The position numbers were made by a program, and so were the translations under genes. A stretch of 64,000 bases of DNA, taken from positions 1 to 64,000 of the forward strand of contig JACRLN010000002.1 in the NCBI GenBank assembly GCA_016215115.1, read 5' to 3'. This DNA is from Nitrospirota bacterium (lineage in GTDB: Bacteria; Nitrospirota; Thermodesulfovibrionia; UBA6902). The notes under the pieces were generated by a model. That model was not told the origin of the DNA. It did not search any database and worked only from the letters and a program-made list of their open reading frames with translations. How positions within the stretch are numbered: the stretch's first letter is position 1; each line of letters begins with the position of its first letter. Shown here in pieces: positions 31,369 through 41,198 of the stretch.

Positions 31369-33521
31369 TGGTTCTGGGATGGTTTTGTACCCTCAGAAGG
31401 AATTATCAATGCAGCAGGTTTTTTATCGGCTGATTTATTAATTTCTATCTCTTTTTCGCCAAGATATTTGTTTAACTCTTTAAATTTGTCCAGGAAATCA
31501 CCGGTAAGTTTTTCCCCCTCTGATTGGTTGACAACTACATGAGGAGTAATAATTATGACAAGTTCTTTTTTTGTTATCGTATCAGTTTCATAGCGAAAAA
31601 GCGCGCCAAGAATCGGAAGTGAACTTAAAAAAGGTATCCCCGAGTAACCTTTGTCCTTGGTTTCTTCCATAATACCGCCGATAACTATCCCCTGCTTATC
31701 AGGCACAACAATAGATGTTTTAGTCTTTGTTGCATCAAATGAAGGATATGACAATCCTCCGACTTGCGTTGGTTTCGTCCCTAATGAAGATACCTCCTGC
31801 TCGATATCAAGCACAACGGTTTTTTCTTCGCTGATTGTGGGTTTTATTTTCAGTTTTATACCGACGGTTTTATACTGAATACTTTGAGTCTGAGTAGATG
31901 TTAATTCTGTGGTTGCTGTAGTTGGAACATATGTGGTGCTTGTAGCTATCGGTATTTCGGAACCTACTTCTATATTTGCCTCTTCCTGATCTCTGACAAG
32001 AAGCCTTGGACTCGAAAGTATATTAACCTTCCCCCTGCTTGCAAGCGCATTTATCAGGGCAGTAATATCATTAGGTCTGAACAAAACCATTGACAAACCA
32101 CCTGCAAACCCCGAATTTAATCCAGGAACTTCTGTTAGAAGAGTGCCAAGGCTGTTTCGAACAACCCCGTTAAACTTATTCTTTCCAATGTTTACATCAC
32201 GAAGAACAGACCATTGAATACCATATTCATCGGTATTGCTTAGAGTCACCTGTGCTACAACAGCCTCAATAAGAACTTCTCGCGGGTATGTATCAATCTT
32301 TTTAATTGTCTCTATCATTTCCCTGTATATTCCTGGAGGCGCAAGGATTATGAGTGAGTTTGTCGGTTCAAAGGTTATAATCTCTACCCTGCCGCCGGTC
32401 CCTTCCTTTGTGCCAGTATGACTAATGGGTTGAGTCTGTGGCTGAGCCTGCGGCTGAGCCGACTTTTTTTGTGAATCTATTTGTTTTGCTGCTGATATTT
32501 TCTTTGCACCGCCCCCACCTTCTCCATAGAGAGAATTCAGGATATCTGCAATTTGTTCAGCTTTTACATTCTGTACAGGGTAGATAAAAACATTTTGACC
32601 GCTCACTACCTCTTCATCAAGTTTTTTCAACCATCCATCGACTGCCTCAAGGAGAGACGGGCTTGAAGAGAAAATGATAAGGCTGTTGATTCTCTCCATA
32701 GGTATCAGAGCTATGCCTTCTTTCGTCATATTTAACGCATTCAGCACTTCTGTTAATTCATTAGAAACAGTGGTTACATCAGAATATTTCGGTTTAAAAA
32801 ACAGCATCCTTGTATTTTTGAAGGCATTGACATCAACTTCCTCCAGAATGCTTAAAAGACGTTTTATACTTGACGATGTATCATTGATTATAAGAAGATT
32901 ATTCCTCGGATTCGGTATTATACTGCCAAACTGGGAAAGCAGGGGCGTAAGAACCGTAGTTATTTCGCTGACAGGGACATAATCCACAGGGACTATCTGT
33001 GTAACTATTCTGTCAGTTGAAGGTATACTTTCAGCCTCGCTGCCCTTTCTGATCTCAACCGGTTTTTGTTTTGCGGTAGCGCCTGGAACTACCTTGTAAA
33101 ATTCTCCTGATTTCACAAGAGCTACGCCATTAGCCTCAAGTACGGATTCAAAGACATTCATAACTTCACTTACGGGGATCTTCTTTGCGGAGTGAATTGT
33201 TATCCTCGCATCAACCCCTGGACTTATTATGAAATTATCTTTCGTAATCGAACCAATGGTGTTTATTACATCTCTCAAATCAGCATTGTCAAAATTAAGA
33301 ATTATATAGTTTTCTTCCTTTGGTTTTGAGAGAAGAACTTTTATCTGTTCAGGCGTAACATTAGGAGGGATGTTTGGTGGAATGTTTGCAGGAACTTGAG
33401 ATGGTACATTTTCCGGAGCTGTGGGTGTTTGAGACGGTTTTGGAAGGGTTGTTTCTTCCTGCGCAAAAATACGACTACCAAACACTAAAATGCAGATAAG
33501 AATAATGAGATTCCTTTTCAT
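31365..33521 (-). CDS. gspD: Type II secretion outer-membrane secretin GspD
   Basis: The 718-residue secretin starts with a signal peptide (MKRNLIILICILVFGSRIFA) and a Pro-rich linker, then N0 (ILNFDNADLRDVINTIGSIT), and three N repeats between about 165 and 380, interrupted by a Gln/Gly linker, and the secretin barrel from about 430 (PREVLIEAVVAQVTLSN, VPDKQGIVIGGIMEE, PFLSSLPILGALFR). It is the first gene of the operon on the minus strand and the channel in the outer membrane. The promoter is likely in 33522-33617. Confidence 0.95.
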   Translation of the reverse strand: MKRNLIILICILVFGSRIFAQEETTLPKPSQTPTAPENVPSQVPANIPPNIPPNVTPEQIKVLLSKPKEENYIILNFDNADLRDVINTIGSITKDNFIISPGVDARITIHSAKKIPVSEVMNVFESVLEANGVALVKSGEFYKVVPGATAKQKPVEIRKGSEAESIPSTDRIVTQIVPVDYVPVSEITTVLTPLLSQFGSIIPNPRNNLLIINDTSSSIKRLLSILEEVDVNAFKNTRMLFFKPKYSDVTTVSNELTEVLNALNMTKEGIALIPMERINSLIIFSSSPSLLEAVDGWLKKLDEEVVSGQNVFIYPVQNVKAEQIADILNSLYGEGGGGAKKISAAKQIDSQKKSAQPQAQPQTQPISHTGTKEGTGGRVEIITFEPTNSLIILAPPGIYREMIETIKKIDTYPREVLIEAVVAQVTLSNTDEYGIQWSVLRDVNIGKNKFNGVVRNSLGTLLTEVPGLNSGFAGGLSMVLFRPNDITALINALASRGKVNILSSPRLLVRDQEEANIEVGSEIPIATSTTYVPTTATTELTSTQTQSIQYKTVGIKLKIKPTISEEKTVVLDIEQEVSSLGTKPTQVGGLSYPSFDATKTKTSIVVPDKQGIVIGGIMEETKDKGYSGIPFLSSLPILGALFRYETDTITKKELVIIITPHVVVNQSEGEKLTGDFLDKFKELNKYLGEKEIEINKSADKKPAALIIPSEGTKPSQNQ

Positions 33522-33617
33522 CCTCTCCTTTTGAATTAGCCTGTTAAAAAATTAAAGAATACAGCAAATTACCAATACTATATCATATTAGTTAGATATA
33601 TTTCGAGGGTCAGAAAA

Positions 33618-34787
33618 CTATGAAAGTTTTTCTTCTATCCATCTAAAAGGAAATAATATCTTGAAGATTGAGCCTTTGCCCATTTGGCTCTCCAAAGTCA
33701 CTTTTCCAAGATGCTCTGAAACTATCTGCTTTACCAGTGGTAAACCCAATCCGAACCCTTTCTCCTTCGTGGTAAAAAAGGGCTTGAATATGTTTTCATG
33801 ATCTTCCTTTGAAATTCCAGGCCCTGTATCTGATACAGCAAGAACGGCATTATTCTCATCCCCGTATGTCTCAACCATTATCCTGCCGCCACTTAATGCA
33901 GCGTCAATTGCATTTCTCATAACATGGTAAACTGCAACCCTTAAAAGATCCCTCTGCATATTGATCTTCAGAGCTTCCTTGAAAATATTTACTACCATTT
34001 CCACACCTTTATTAGAAGCCTCTTTCTTTATTATGGAAACAACGCTTTCAACAACCTTGTTTAAATCATAATGCTCAAATTGTGATTGCCTGTTTTTGAG
34101 TAATGCTTCAAATTCCTTTACTATTTCATCAAGCCGGTCTGCACCTTCAGCAATATATTTAAAGCTCTCTCTTAACTCTTCCGGAATATCCTGTTTTGCA
34201 AGTATCCTTCTGCATCTGGCGCCTATCATGGCAGCAGGATTTCTTACCCTGTCGGCTACGGTCAATGCCATCAGGCTCATCGTCCTTTCTGCTCCGATTG
34301 TTTCCAATTGCTGATTTAATTCCGTTAAATCGGCATTAATCGTATTAATCTTATACATCAGTCTTTCTTTTTCTTTCTCGGCCTGCTTCCTTTCAGTTAT
34401 ATCCCTCTGGACAGAAACCCAATGCAAAAATAAGCCTTTTTCATCGGCAAACGGAACAATATTGCACTCCACCCAAAATTCAGAACCGTCTTTTCTATAA
34501 TTAACAAGTTCCACCCTCACAGGCTTCCTCCGGTCAAATGCCTCACGAATTTTATTTACCTCTGCAAGGCTTGTATTGGGGCCGCGCAGCATCCTGAGCG
34601 TCCTGTCGAAAGCATCTTCGAAAGAATAGCCGGTCATCCTTGTAAACGCCTCGTTTACATAGAGGATCCGCCTTCCGGGCGCTTTACCGGGCTCTGCTTC
34701 CAAAATAATGATAGCATCATTTGCATTAGCTACCGCTGATTTAAGCAGTCTTAATTTTTCCTCTGATTCTTTTTGTGCTCTTATCAT
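33618..34787 (-). CDS. PAS/GHKL sensor protein lacking the H-box histidine
   Basis: This 389-residue cytoplasmic protein has one PAS domain (residues ~12-135), a coiled coil, a degenerate dimerisation helix pair and a HATPase domain (N box HVMRNAIDAAL, G1 DTGPGIS, F box FKPFFTTKE, G2 GFGLGLPLV). The helix reads MALTVADRVRNPAAMIG, where true kinases have AHEIRNP, so the phospho-acceptor His is replaced by Asp. The PAS domain resembles LOV (RGPNT, RKDGSEFWVECNIVPF, HWVSVQRDITERK) but lacks the photoactive Cys. It sits just upstream of gspD on the same strand, suggesting a link to secretion. Confidence 0.8.
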   Translation of the reverse strand: MIRAQKESEEKLRLLKSAVANANDAIIILEAEPGKAPGRRILYVNEAFTRMTGYSFEDAFDRTLRMLRGPNTSLAEVNKIREAFDRRKPVRVELVNYRKDGSEFWVECNIVPFADEKGLFLHWVSVQRDITERKQAEKEKERLMYKINTINADLTELNQQLETIGAERTMSLMALTVADRVRNPAAMIGARCRRILAKQDIPEELRESFKYIAEGADRLDEIVKEFEALLKNRQSQFEHYDLNKVVESVVSIIKKEASNKGVEMVVNIFKEALKINMQRDLLRVAVYHVMRNAIDAALSGGRIMVETYGDENNAVLAVSDTGPGISKEDHENIFKPFFTTKEKGFGLGLPLVKQIVSEHLGKVTLESQMGKGSIFKILFPFRWIEEKLS

Positions 34788-35075
34788 ATCTTATTACTTT
34801 ATCTTTTCGTCCTTCTGCCTTTATTCTTTGAAAACTAAATTGTGAAGCCTTGCTCTTAACAAGATAAGATAATTATACTTAAAAAAATCTTCATCGACAA
34901 GAAACGAATTTCATTTGACTTGTTATCGTCATGCTCTTTAAACTAACTTTATATAATGCCCAAAACATCTGTCTCAAAATCAGTGCGAGAATACGTAAGT
35001 CTTTTACGTTCAAGATCAGGAGACCCTTAGCGATAGAGTATAGTAGGAATAATTAATTAGCAGGCGAGATTTAGA

Positions 35076-36260
35076 ATGTTTTCCATATTTTATAAAAAGA
35101 TTTTTGAGGAAAAGTGGCCTTCGGAACTCGGTGGAGTTTTACTGGCATTGCTGAATACACTGTTATTCCTGCATTCAGGACCTATTGCGGCAACAAACGC
35201 GGTTATCGCCGATTGGGGAAGATGGATATACAATGTTGCATTGCTGAACCTGCAGTCACCGGTGTATTTTTTGCAAACTTCAAGATATTTTCCGCAAAGC
35301 ATTATGTATATCGGCCTTATGTTGGGTGTTTTTTTGTCAGCGCTTCTTGCGAAACAGTTCAGTATAAAAAGGGATAAAACAGGCGGTTATATTCAGGGTT
35401 TTATCGGCGGGGCCTTGATGGGAATCGGCAGTTTCCTGGCCGGTGCCTGCATACTGGGCGGTTTATTTTCAGATATTATGGGGTTATCCTTAAGCGGCTT
35501 TGTTATGATGGCAGGGTTGTTAGCCGGTGCTTACATTGGTGGAATATTTGTGATGTGGCAGATAAACAGGCAGGCTGAAAAATTATTCAATCCTGATCAC
35601 TGTGAAGTAAAGACAGCATCAAAAGATTATATCGTCAAAAAAGATTATAGGGGCATACAGCCCAAAATTGCTATAACCGTAGCGCTTCTTTTATTGGCAA
35701 TTATTTCCATTGATAAACTTACCGGAACGGGATTTCCCTCCGCAGCGTTGCTGTCAGGTATCCTTTTTGGGATTATTTTTCAGAGGTCTGCATTCTGTTT
35801 TGTTGCTGCTTTCAGGGAAATCTTTCTCACCGGAACTACCCGTATGATGCGCAGTCTTATTATAAGCCTTTTAATCGGGGCCGCCGGTTTTTCGATTATC
35901 ATGGCTGCCGGACTTAGACCAACAGAAGTATATATCTTTCACACAAGCGGGCGTCTCCTCCTGGGCAGTGTGATATTTGGATTCGGCATGACCATCACCG
36001 GCGGCTGAATAAGCGGTATACTCTGGCGGTCTGCCGAAGGATATATAAGACACTGGTTTGCGTTGCTCGGCGCTATGTTTGTAGTTTGTTTAAGGTCGCC
36101 GCTTAACTCATTGCTGAAGGATACATGGTTCTATAATAGGTTTGAAGTGCTGCCCTATAAGTTTGGCTTCGGGAGTGCATTAATAACAACAATGACTATC
36201 CTGATTGCCATTTTAATGCTTCTTAAATGGATAGATTATAGAAAGCAGGTTAATACATAA
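35076..36260 (+). CDS. YeeE/YedE-family sulfur transporter, probable selenoprotein (UGA at 36006)
   Basis: The reading frame of 394 residues is interrupted once, by TGA at codon 311 (36006-36008). Both sides read as one YeeE/YedE (Sulf_transp) membrane protein: first-half GSFLAGACILGG, the QRSAFCFVAAFREIFLTG signature near 230, then GFGMTITGG-UGA-ISGILWRSAEGY and about 75 more residues with the last helix (LITTMTILIAILMLL). Relatives have Cys at this position (GGCASG-type). A hairpin with a GGUCU loop starts 16 nt after the UGA. I therefore read the UGA as selenocysteine. The alternative is a nonsense mutation. The ATG at 35076 follows a GGCGAG ribosome site. The substrate is probably thiosulfate or a related sulfur or selenium species. 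Confidence 0.78.
36017..36043 (+). promoter_or_regulatory. Candidate bacterial SECIS element
   Basis: In the mRNA just after the UGA, GGC (36025-36027) pairs with GCC (36033-36035) around the loop GGUCU (36028-36032). The stem extends below as CUCU/GAAG-type pairs (36021-36024 with 36036-36039, including one C-A mismatch and a U-G pair) and UAU/AUA. The loop lies 19 nt after the UGA. In E. coli fdhF the loop is also GGUCU, 18 nt after the UGA, with an unpaired U below the top stem as at 36024 here. Such a hairpin would bind SelB. Confidence 0.65.
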
Positions 36261-36324
36261 TCGATGATCAACATAAATTTGTATTATTACCAACCTGATT
36301 ATCTTAATTACTATAAATCTACTT

Positions 36325-36498
36325 CTATTTTGAATCCTTACAGTTATTGCTATTACAGGGATAATAAACAGAGAAGGCCTGCTTCATTTTTTCTACAGCT
36401 TCTTCCGGTGTCTTACCCCTTGCCATAAGACCCGGAATCTTATCACTTGTGACAATCCACTCTCCCTTGTCATCCTGATATACCGACAGTTCTTTCAT
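36325..36498 (-). CDS. Small HicB-like protein
   Basis: A 57-residue frame starts MKELSVYQDDKGEW and continues with IPGLMARGKTPEEAVEKMKQ, the beta-beta-helix pattern of the HicB antitoxin N-terminal domain (GIVSTSKIPGL-like, with ExAxxxxK helix). The tail NSNNCKDSK with two Cys is not typical. The ATG overlaps the stop of the DUF1059 gene (ATGA). No HicA gene is adjacent. It may be an orphan antitoxin-like regulator or a partner of the DUF1059 protein. Confidence 0.65.
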   Translation of the reverse strand: MKELSVYQDDKGEWIVTSDKIPGLMARGKTPEEAVEKMKQAFSVYYPCNSNNCKDSK

Positions 36499-36698
36499 CT
36501 TTTTAAATTTTTGAATTCTTTCCTCTCATCCCTGATTGTGGCTTTAATCTTTGCAAGCATAGTTTCTGTCATTACTTTCATATTATGTTTAACCGCCCCG
36601 TGTTTGGCAATCTTTCTAAGAAGTTCTTCCCTTGTTTCTGCTCTTCCCTGCCAGTTACATACGCCTCCAAAGTCCTTACAATTAAACACCTTTGCCAT
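36495..36698 (-). CDS. DUF1059 small protein
   Basis: The 67-residue protein matches DUF1059: CKDFGGVCNWQGRAETREEL at residues 7-26, then IAKHGAVKHNMK with paired His, and an amphipathic end. The two Cys and two His could bind a metal ion. Such proteins are small, cytoplasmic and of unknown function. The ribosome site AAAGGAGGG precedes ATG 36698. It is coupled to the HicB-like gene by an overlap of four bases. Confidence 0.75.
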   Translation of the reverse strand: MAKVFNCKDFGGVCNWQGRAETREELLRKIAKHGAVKHNMKVMTETMLAKIKATIRDERKEFKNLKR

Positions 36699-36952
36699 AC
36701 AAACCCTCCTTTACATCTTTAACCCGGTTAACACAAAATATTTATTAAAAAAACACAGAAAGCACGGCGAAGCTGAGAGCTGTCAGCTATTAACTTTCAG
36801 CTTTTAAAACTCTGAGTCCTCTGTGGTTAATTGCATTATATGGGTTAATAACGAGTATAGCAAAAGAGCGACAAAAGTCAATAATCCCGAATTCAGCGGA
36901 AAGACGAAGATAGTTAAACCAAAGTATGACGGGGCCGCCTGGAAATTACTAA

Positions 36953-37080
36953 TTAGTGTCAGTTTATATAGTGCCCTTTACGTCATTCCCGCAAGCGAAG
37001 CGTGTCGGGAATCCTCTTTGGAGAAAAGATTCCGGATAAGCCGGAATGACAGACAAACAGAGTTTATAAACAGACTCTAA
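36953..37080. mobile_element. MITE-like element with 18-bp terminal inverted repeats (GTCATTCC family, copy E)
   Basis: Left end TTAGTGTCAGTTTATATA (36953-36970) matches the complement of the right end TTTATAAACAGACTCTAA (37063-37080) at 15 of 18 positions. The inner core is GTCATTCCCGC...GCCGGAATGAC (36982-37050). Both outer ends hold a TA (36954-36955 and 37078-37079), compatible with TA target duplication as in Tc1/mariner-type elements. There is no coding capacity. The right end supplies the stop codon of the PilZ gene. The rest of the 378-bp gap (36699-36952) has low-complexity AGCTGTCAGCT-like sequence and no gene. Confidence 0.7.
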
Positions 37081-37400
37081 AGAGATCTGATAAATTCCTT
37101 ATATTTTAAAGGCGGGTTTATAATCTCCATACCCATGCTTAAAGATGTGCCATAAGGGGAAGTTTTTGTCTGAAACCACTTTACTTCACAATTCATGTTC
37201 AACGATTTTCCTGATGGAAGTTTGCATTTCAACTTTATTTTCGTATGATTACCAAACACTACACCTTTATTAGAAGTGGCCGTTACCATATAAAAACCGT
37301 CTTCAGAAAGATTCATTATAATCCCGGCATAAGTCATGTCGCCTGCTGTAATCTCAGCATCCAGATTGTCAATTACTCTTTTGTGACGTCTTTTTTCCAT
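37077..37400 (-). CDS. PilZ-domain c-di-GMP-binding protein
   Basis: The 107-residue protein is a lone PilZ domain. The c-di-GMP motifs are visible: RRHKR at residues 3-7 (RxxxR) and NLSEDGFYM near 30 ([D/N]xSxxG). The rest is the beta-barrel with WFQTKTSPYGTSLSMGMEI. It probably acts as a small c-di-GMP sensor or adaptor, for example for motility or secretion. A ribosome site (GGAGAGGGGTACAAC) precedes the ATG. Its TAG stop lies inside the right terminal repeat of a MITE, so the present C-terminus may be shortened or extended. Confidence 0.88.
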   Translation of the reverse strand: MEKRRHKRVIDNLDAEITAGDMTYAGIIMNLSEDGFYMVTATSNKGVVFGNHTKIKLKCKLPSGKSLNMNCEVKWFQTKTSPYGTSLSMGMEIINPPLKYKEFIRSL

Positions 37401-37462
37401 ATGTTGTACCCCTCTCCTTCAGTATTTTGGTATCCCAATATTTTAAAAAGACAATGAAGTTC

Positions 37463-37810
<348 letters not shown>

Positions 37811-37955
37811 CTTAATAATTATAACATAATATGATATTATTAGAAGTTAATAAACTTACCGCTTTTGGTTAAGGTTTTGAGTTAATGAGCAATGAATAAT
37901 GCGTAATGAGTAATTGATGAATAAACTTTTTGCTATAATTGATAATTACTCATTG

Positions 37956-38082
37956 TTATACGCAACGACATTAATTGTATGTCATTCCCGCAAGCGAAGC
38001 GCGTCGGGAATCCTTCTTCTACGGATAGATTCCGGACAAGCCGGAATGACAAACTGTCTGGGGCTTATGTCGCTATGTATAA
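37956..38082. mobile_element. GTCATTCC palindromic element, copy F, with outer inverted arms
   Basis: The core GTCATTCCCGC...GCCGGAATGAC spans 37981-38050. Outside it TTATACGCAACGACATTA (from 37956) matches the complement of TTATGTCGCTATGTATAA (38065-38082). The outer arms differ from those of copy E although the cores are nearly identical. It ends 7 bp before the rhomboid start, so it may carry that gene's promoter or ribosome-site region. Confidence 0.65.
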
Positions 38083-38089
38083 TTAAATA

Positions 38090-38764
38090 ATGATTCCCTT
38101 TAAAGACGACAACCCTATACGTATTTTCCCTTTTGTAACAATTGCAATAATCGTTTTAAATACCATAGTCCTTGTTATGCAAATAACTTCTCCGTACGGT
38201 CAGCAAAAAATTGCATTTTCATATGGCGCAATTCCAAATTTCCTTTTAACATTTGAAACCTATCAACCAATTCATCCTTTGTTTACAGTCTTTACTTCTA
38301 TGTTTATGCACGGCGGGGTCCTTCATCTCGGCGGCAATATGCTTTATCTATGGATATTTGGAAATAATATTGAGGATAAATTAGGCCATTTCAGATTCAT
38401 AATATTTTATATCCTTTGTGGTGTAATTGCAGCATATTCCCATGCACTTGCAGACCCTGCATCACAAACACCAATGATCGGGGCCAGTGGAGCTGTAGCA
38501 GGAGTTCTCGGTGCTTATTTACTCCTTTTCCCACATGCCAGAATACACACTCTTGTATTTTTTGGTTTCTTTGTTGATGTTATCAGACTGCCTGCCGTAC
38601 TCGTAATTGGTTTTTGGATTGTTCTCCAATTTATAAATGGGATGATAAGTAAAGGTTTTGCGGGACATGGAGGAGTTGCTTGGTTTGCACATATAGGTGG
38701 ATTTCTTGCCGGTTTTTTATTGATTAAGTTATTCTTGATAACAAAAAGAAATCGTTATAATTAG
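38090..38764 (+). CDS. Rhomboid-family intramembrane serine protease
   Basis: This 224-residue polytopic membrane protein has six hydrophobic segments. Catalytic Ser is in GASGAVAGVLGAY near residue 139, and catalytic His in WFAHIGGFLAGF near 202. The HLGGNMLYLWIFG motif (residues ~86-98) and the FMHGG loop are typical. The N-terminal stretch MIPFKDDNPIRIFPFVT is the common bacterial start. The substrate is unknown. The ATG directly follows repeat copy F, and no clear ribosome site is visible. Confidence 0.9.
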   Translation: MIPFKDDNPIRIFPFVTIAIIVLNTIVLVMQITSPYGQQKIAFSYGAIPNFLLTFETYQPIHPLFTVFTSMFMHGGVLHLGGNMLYLWIFGNNIEDKLGHFRFIIFYILCGVIAAYSHALADPASQTPMIGASGAVAGVLGAYLLLFPHARIHTLVFFGFFVDVIRLPAVLVIGFWIVLQFINGMISKGFAGHGGVAWFAHIGGFLAGFLLIKLFLITKRNRYN

Positions 38765-38912
38765 AAAAGATCAGTTGATATTTGGGGTAAATAACTTACT
38801 CCGTTTAATTCATTACTCCTGATAATACGCATATTTTTAAGAAACAATAAGCTATTAAGCTGTATTTACTATTATTTCTGGTATTTGGCCATTTTTCTGC
38901 TATTCCAAGACC

Positions 38913-38942
38913 TTGTCTTAGCAATTTAATTAATATTATATT
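38913..38942 (+). promoter_or_regulatory. Sigma-70-type promoter of groESL
   Basis: TTGTCT (38913-38918) is followed after 18 bases by TATATT (38937-38942), which touches the CIRCE element. Transcription would start inside CIRCE, as in HrcA-controlled operons. Confidence 0.5.
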
Positions 38943-38967
38943 AGCACTCGCCACTTTAGAGTGCTAA
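38941..38967 (+). promoter_or_regulatory. CIRCE operator (HrcA-binding site)
   Basis: TTAGCACTC, nine spacer bases, then GAGTGCTAA: a perfect match to the CIRCE consensus. It lies 53 bp before the groES start and predicts repression by HrcA and release on heat shock. Confidence 0.97.
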
Positions 38968-39019
38968 CTTAGTTCTTGGAACGCAAAAAATCAATTTTTT
39001 AAAGAAAGGAGATAAGACT

Positions 39020-40983
<1,964 letters not shown>

Positions 40984-41035
40984 TAAACAGTAGACAGTAG
41001 TCAGAATTCAGTATGCAGGATACAACGTAAAGCAC

Positions 41036-41072
41036 AAAAGGGTGAGGACAAATCCTCACCCTTTTTGTTTTT
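41036..41072 (+). terminator. Rho-independent terminator of groESL
   Basis: AAAAGGGTGAGGA (41036-41048), loop CAAA, then TCCTCACCCTTTT followed by TGTTTTTT. The stem has 13 perfect pairs and a T-run after it. Confidence 0.92.
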
Positions 41073-41198
41073 TCTGAAATAAAGATAATATGATTTAAAT
41101 CAGTTGCATTGTTATAAAAAGTTTACTATGATATCCTACAAAAGGGTAACACCTTAAAAAAATAACATTTCAAAGAAGGTAAAGGTAAAGAAACAAGA

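Noticed and set aside
36006-36008. Simple nonsense mutation or sequencing error in the YeeE/YedE gene
   Set aside because: It cannot be excluded, but the exact position at a conserved Cys and the fdhF-like hairpin make selenocysteine more likely.
36063-36260. A separate 65-residue gene starting at an internal ATG after the TGA
   Set aside because: The sequence between the TGA and this ATG is family-like YeeE/YedE sequence in the same frame, and there is no ribosome site before 36063. One gene read through UGA explains it better.
36823-37080. 85-codon open frame across the MITE
   Set aside because: It reads through the palindrome and ends in the terminal repeat; there is no domain.
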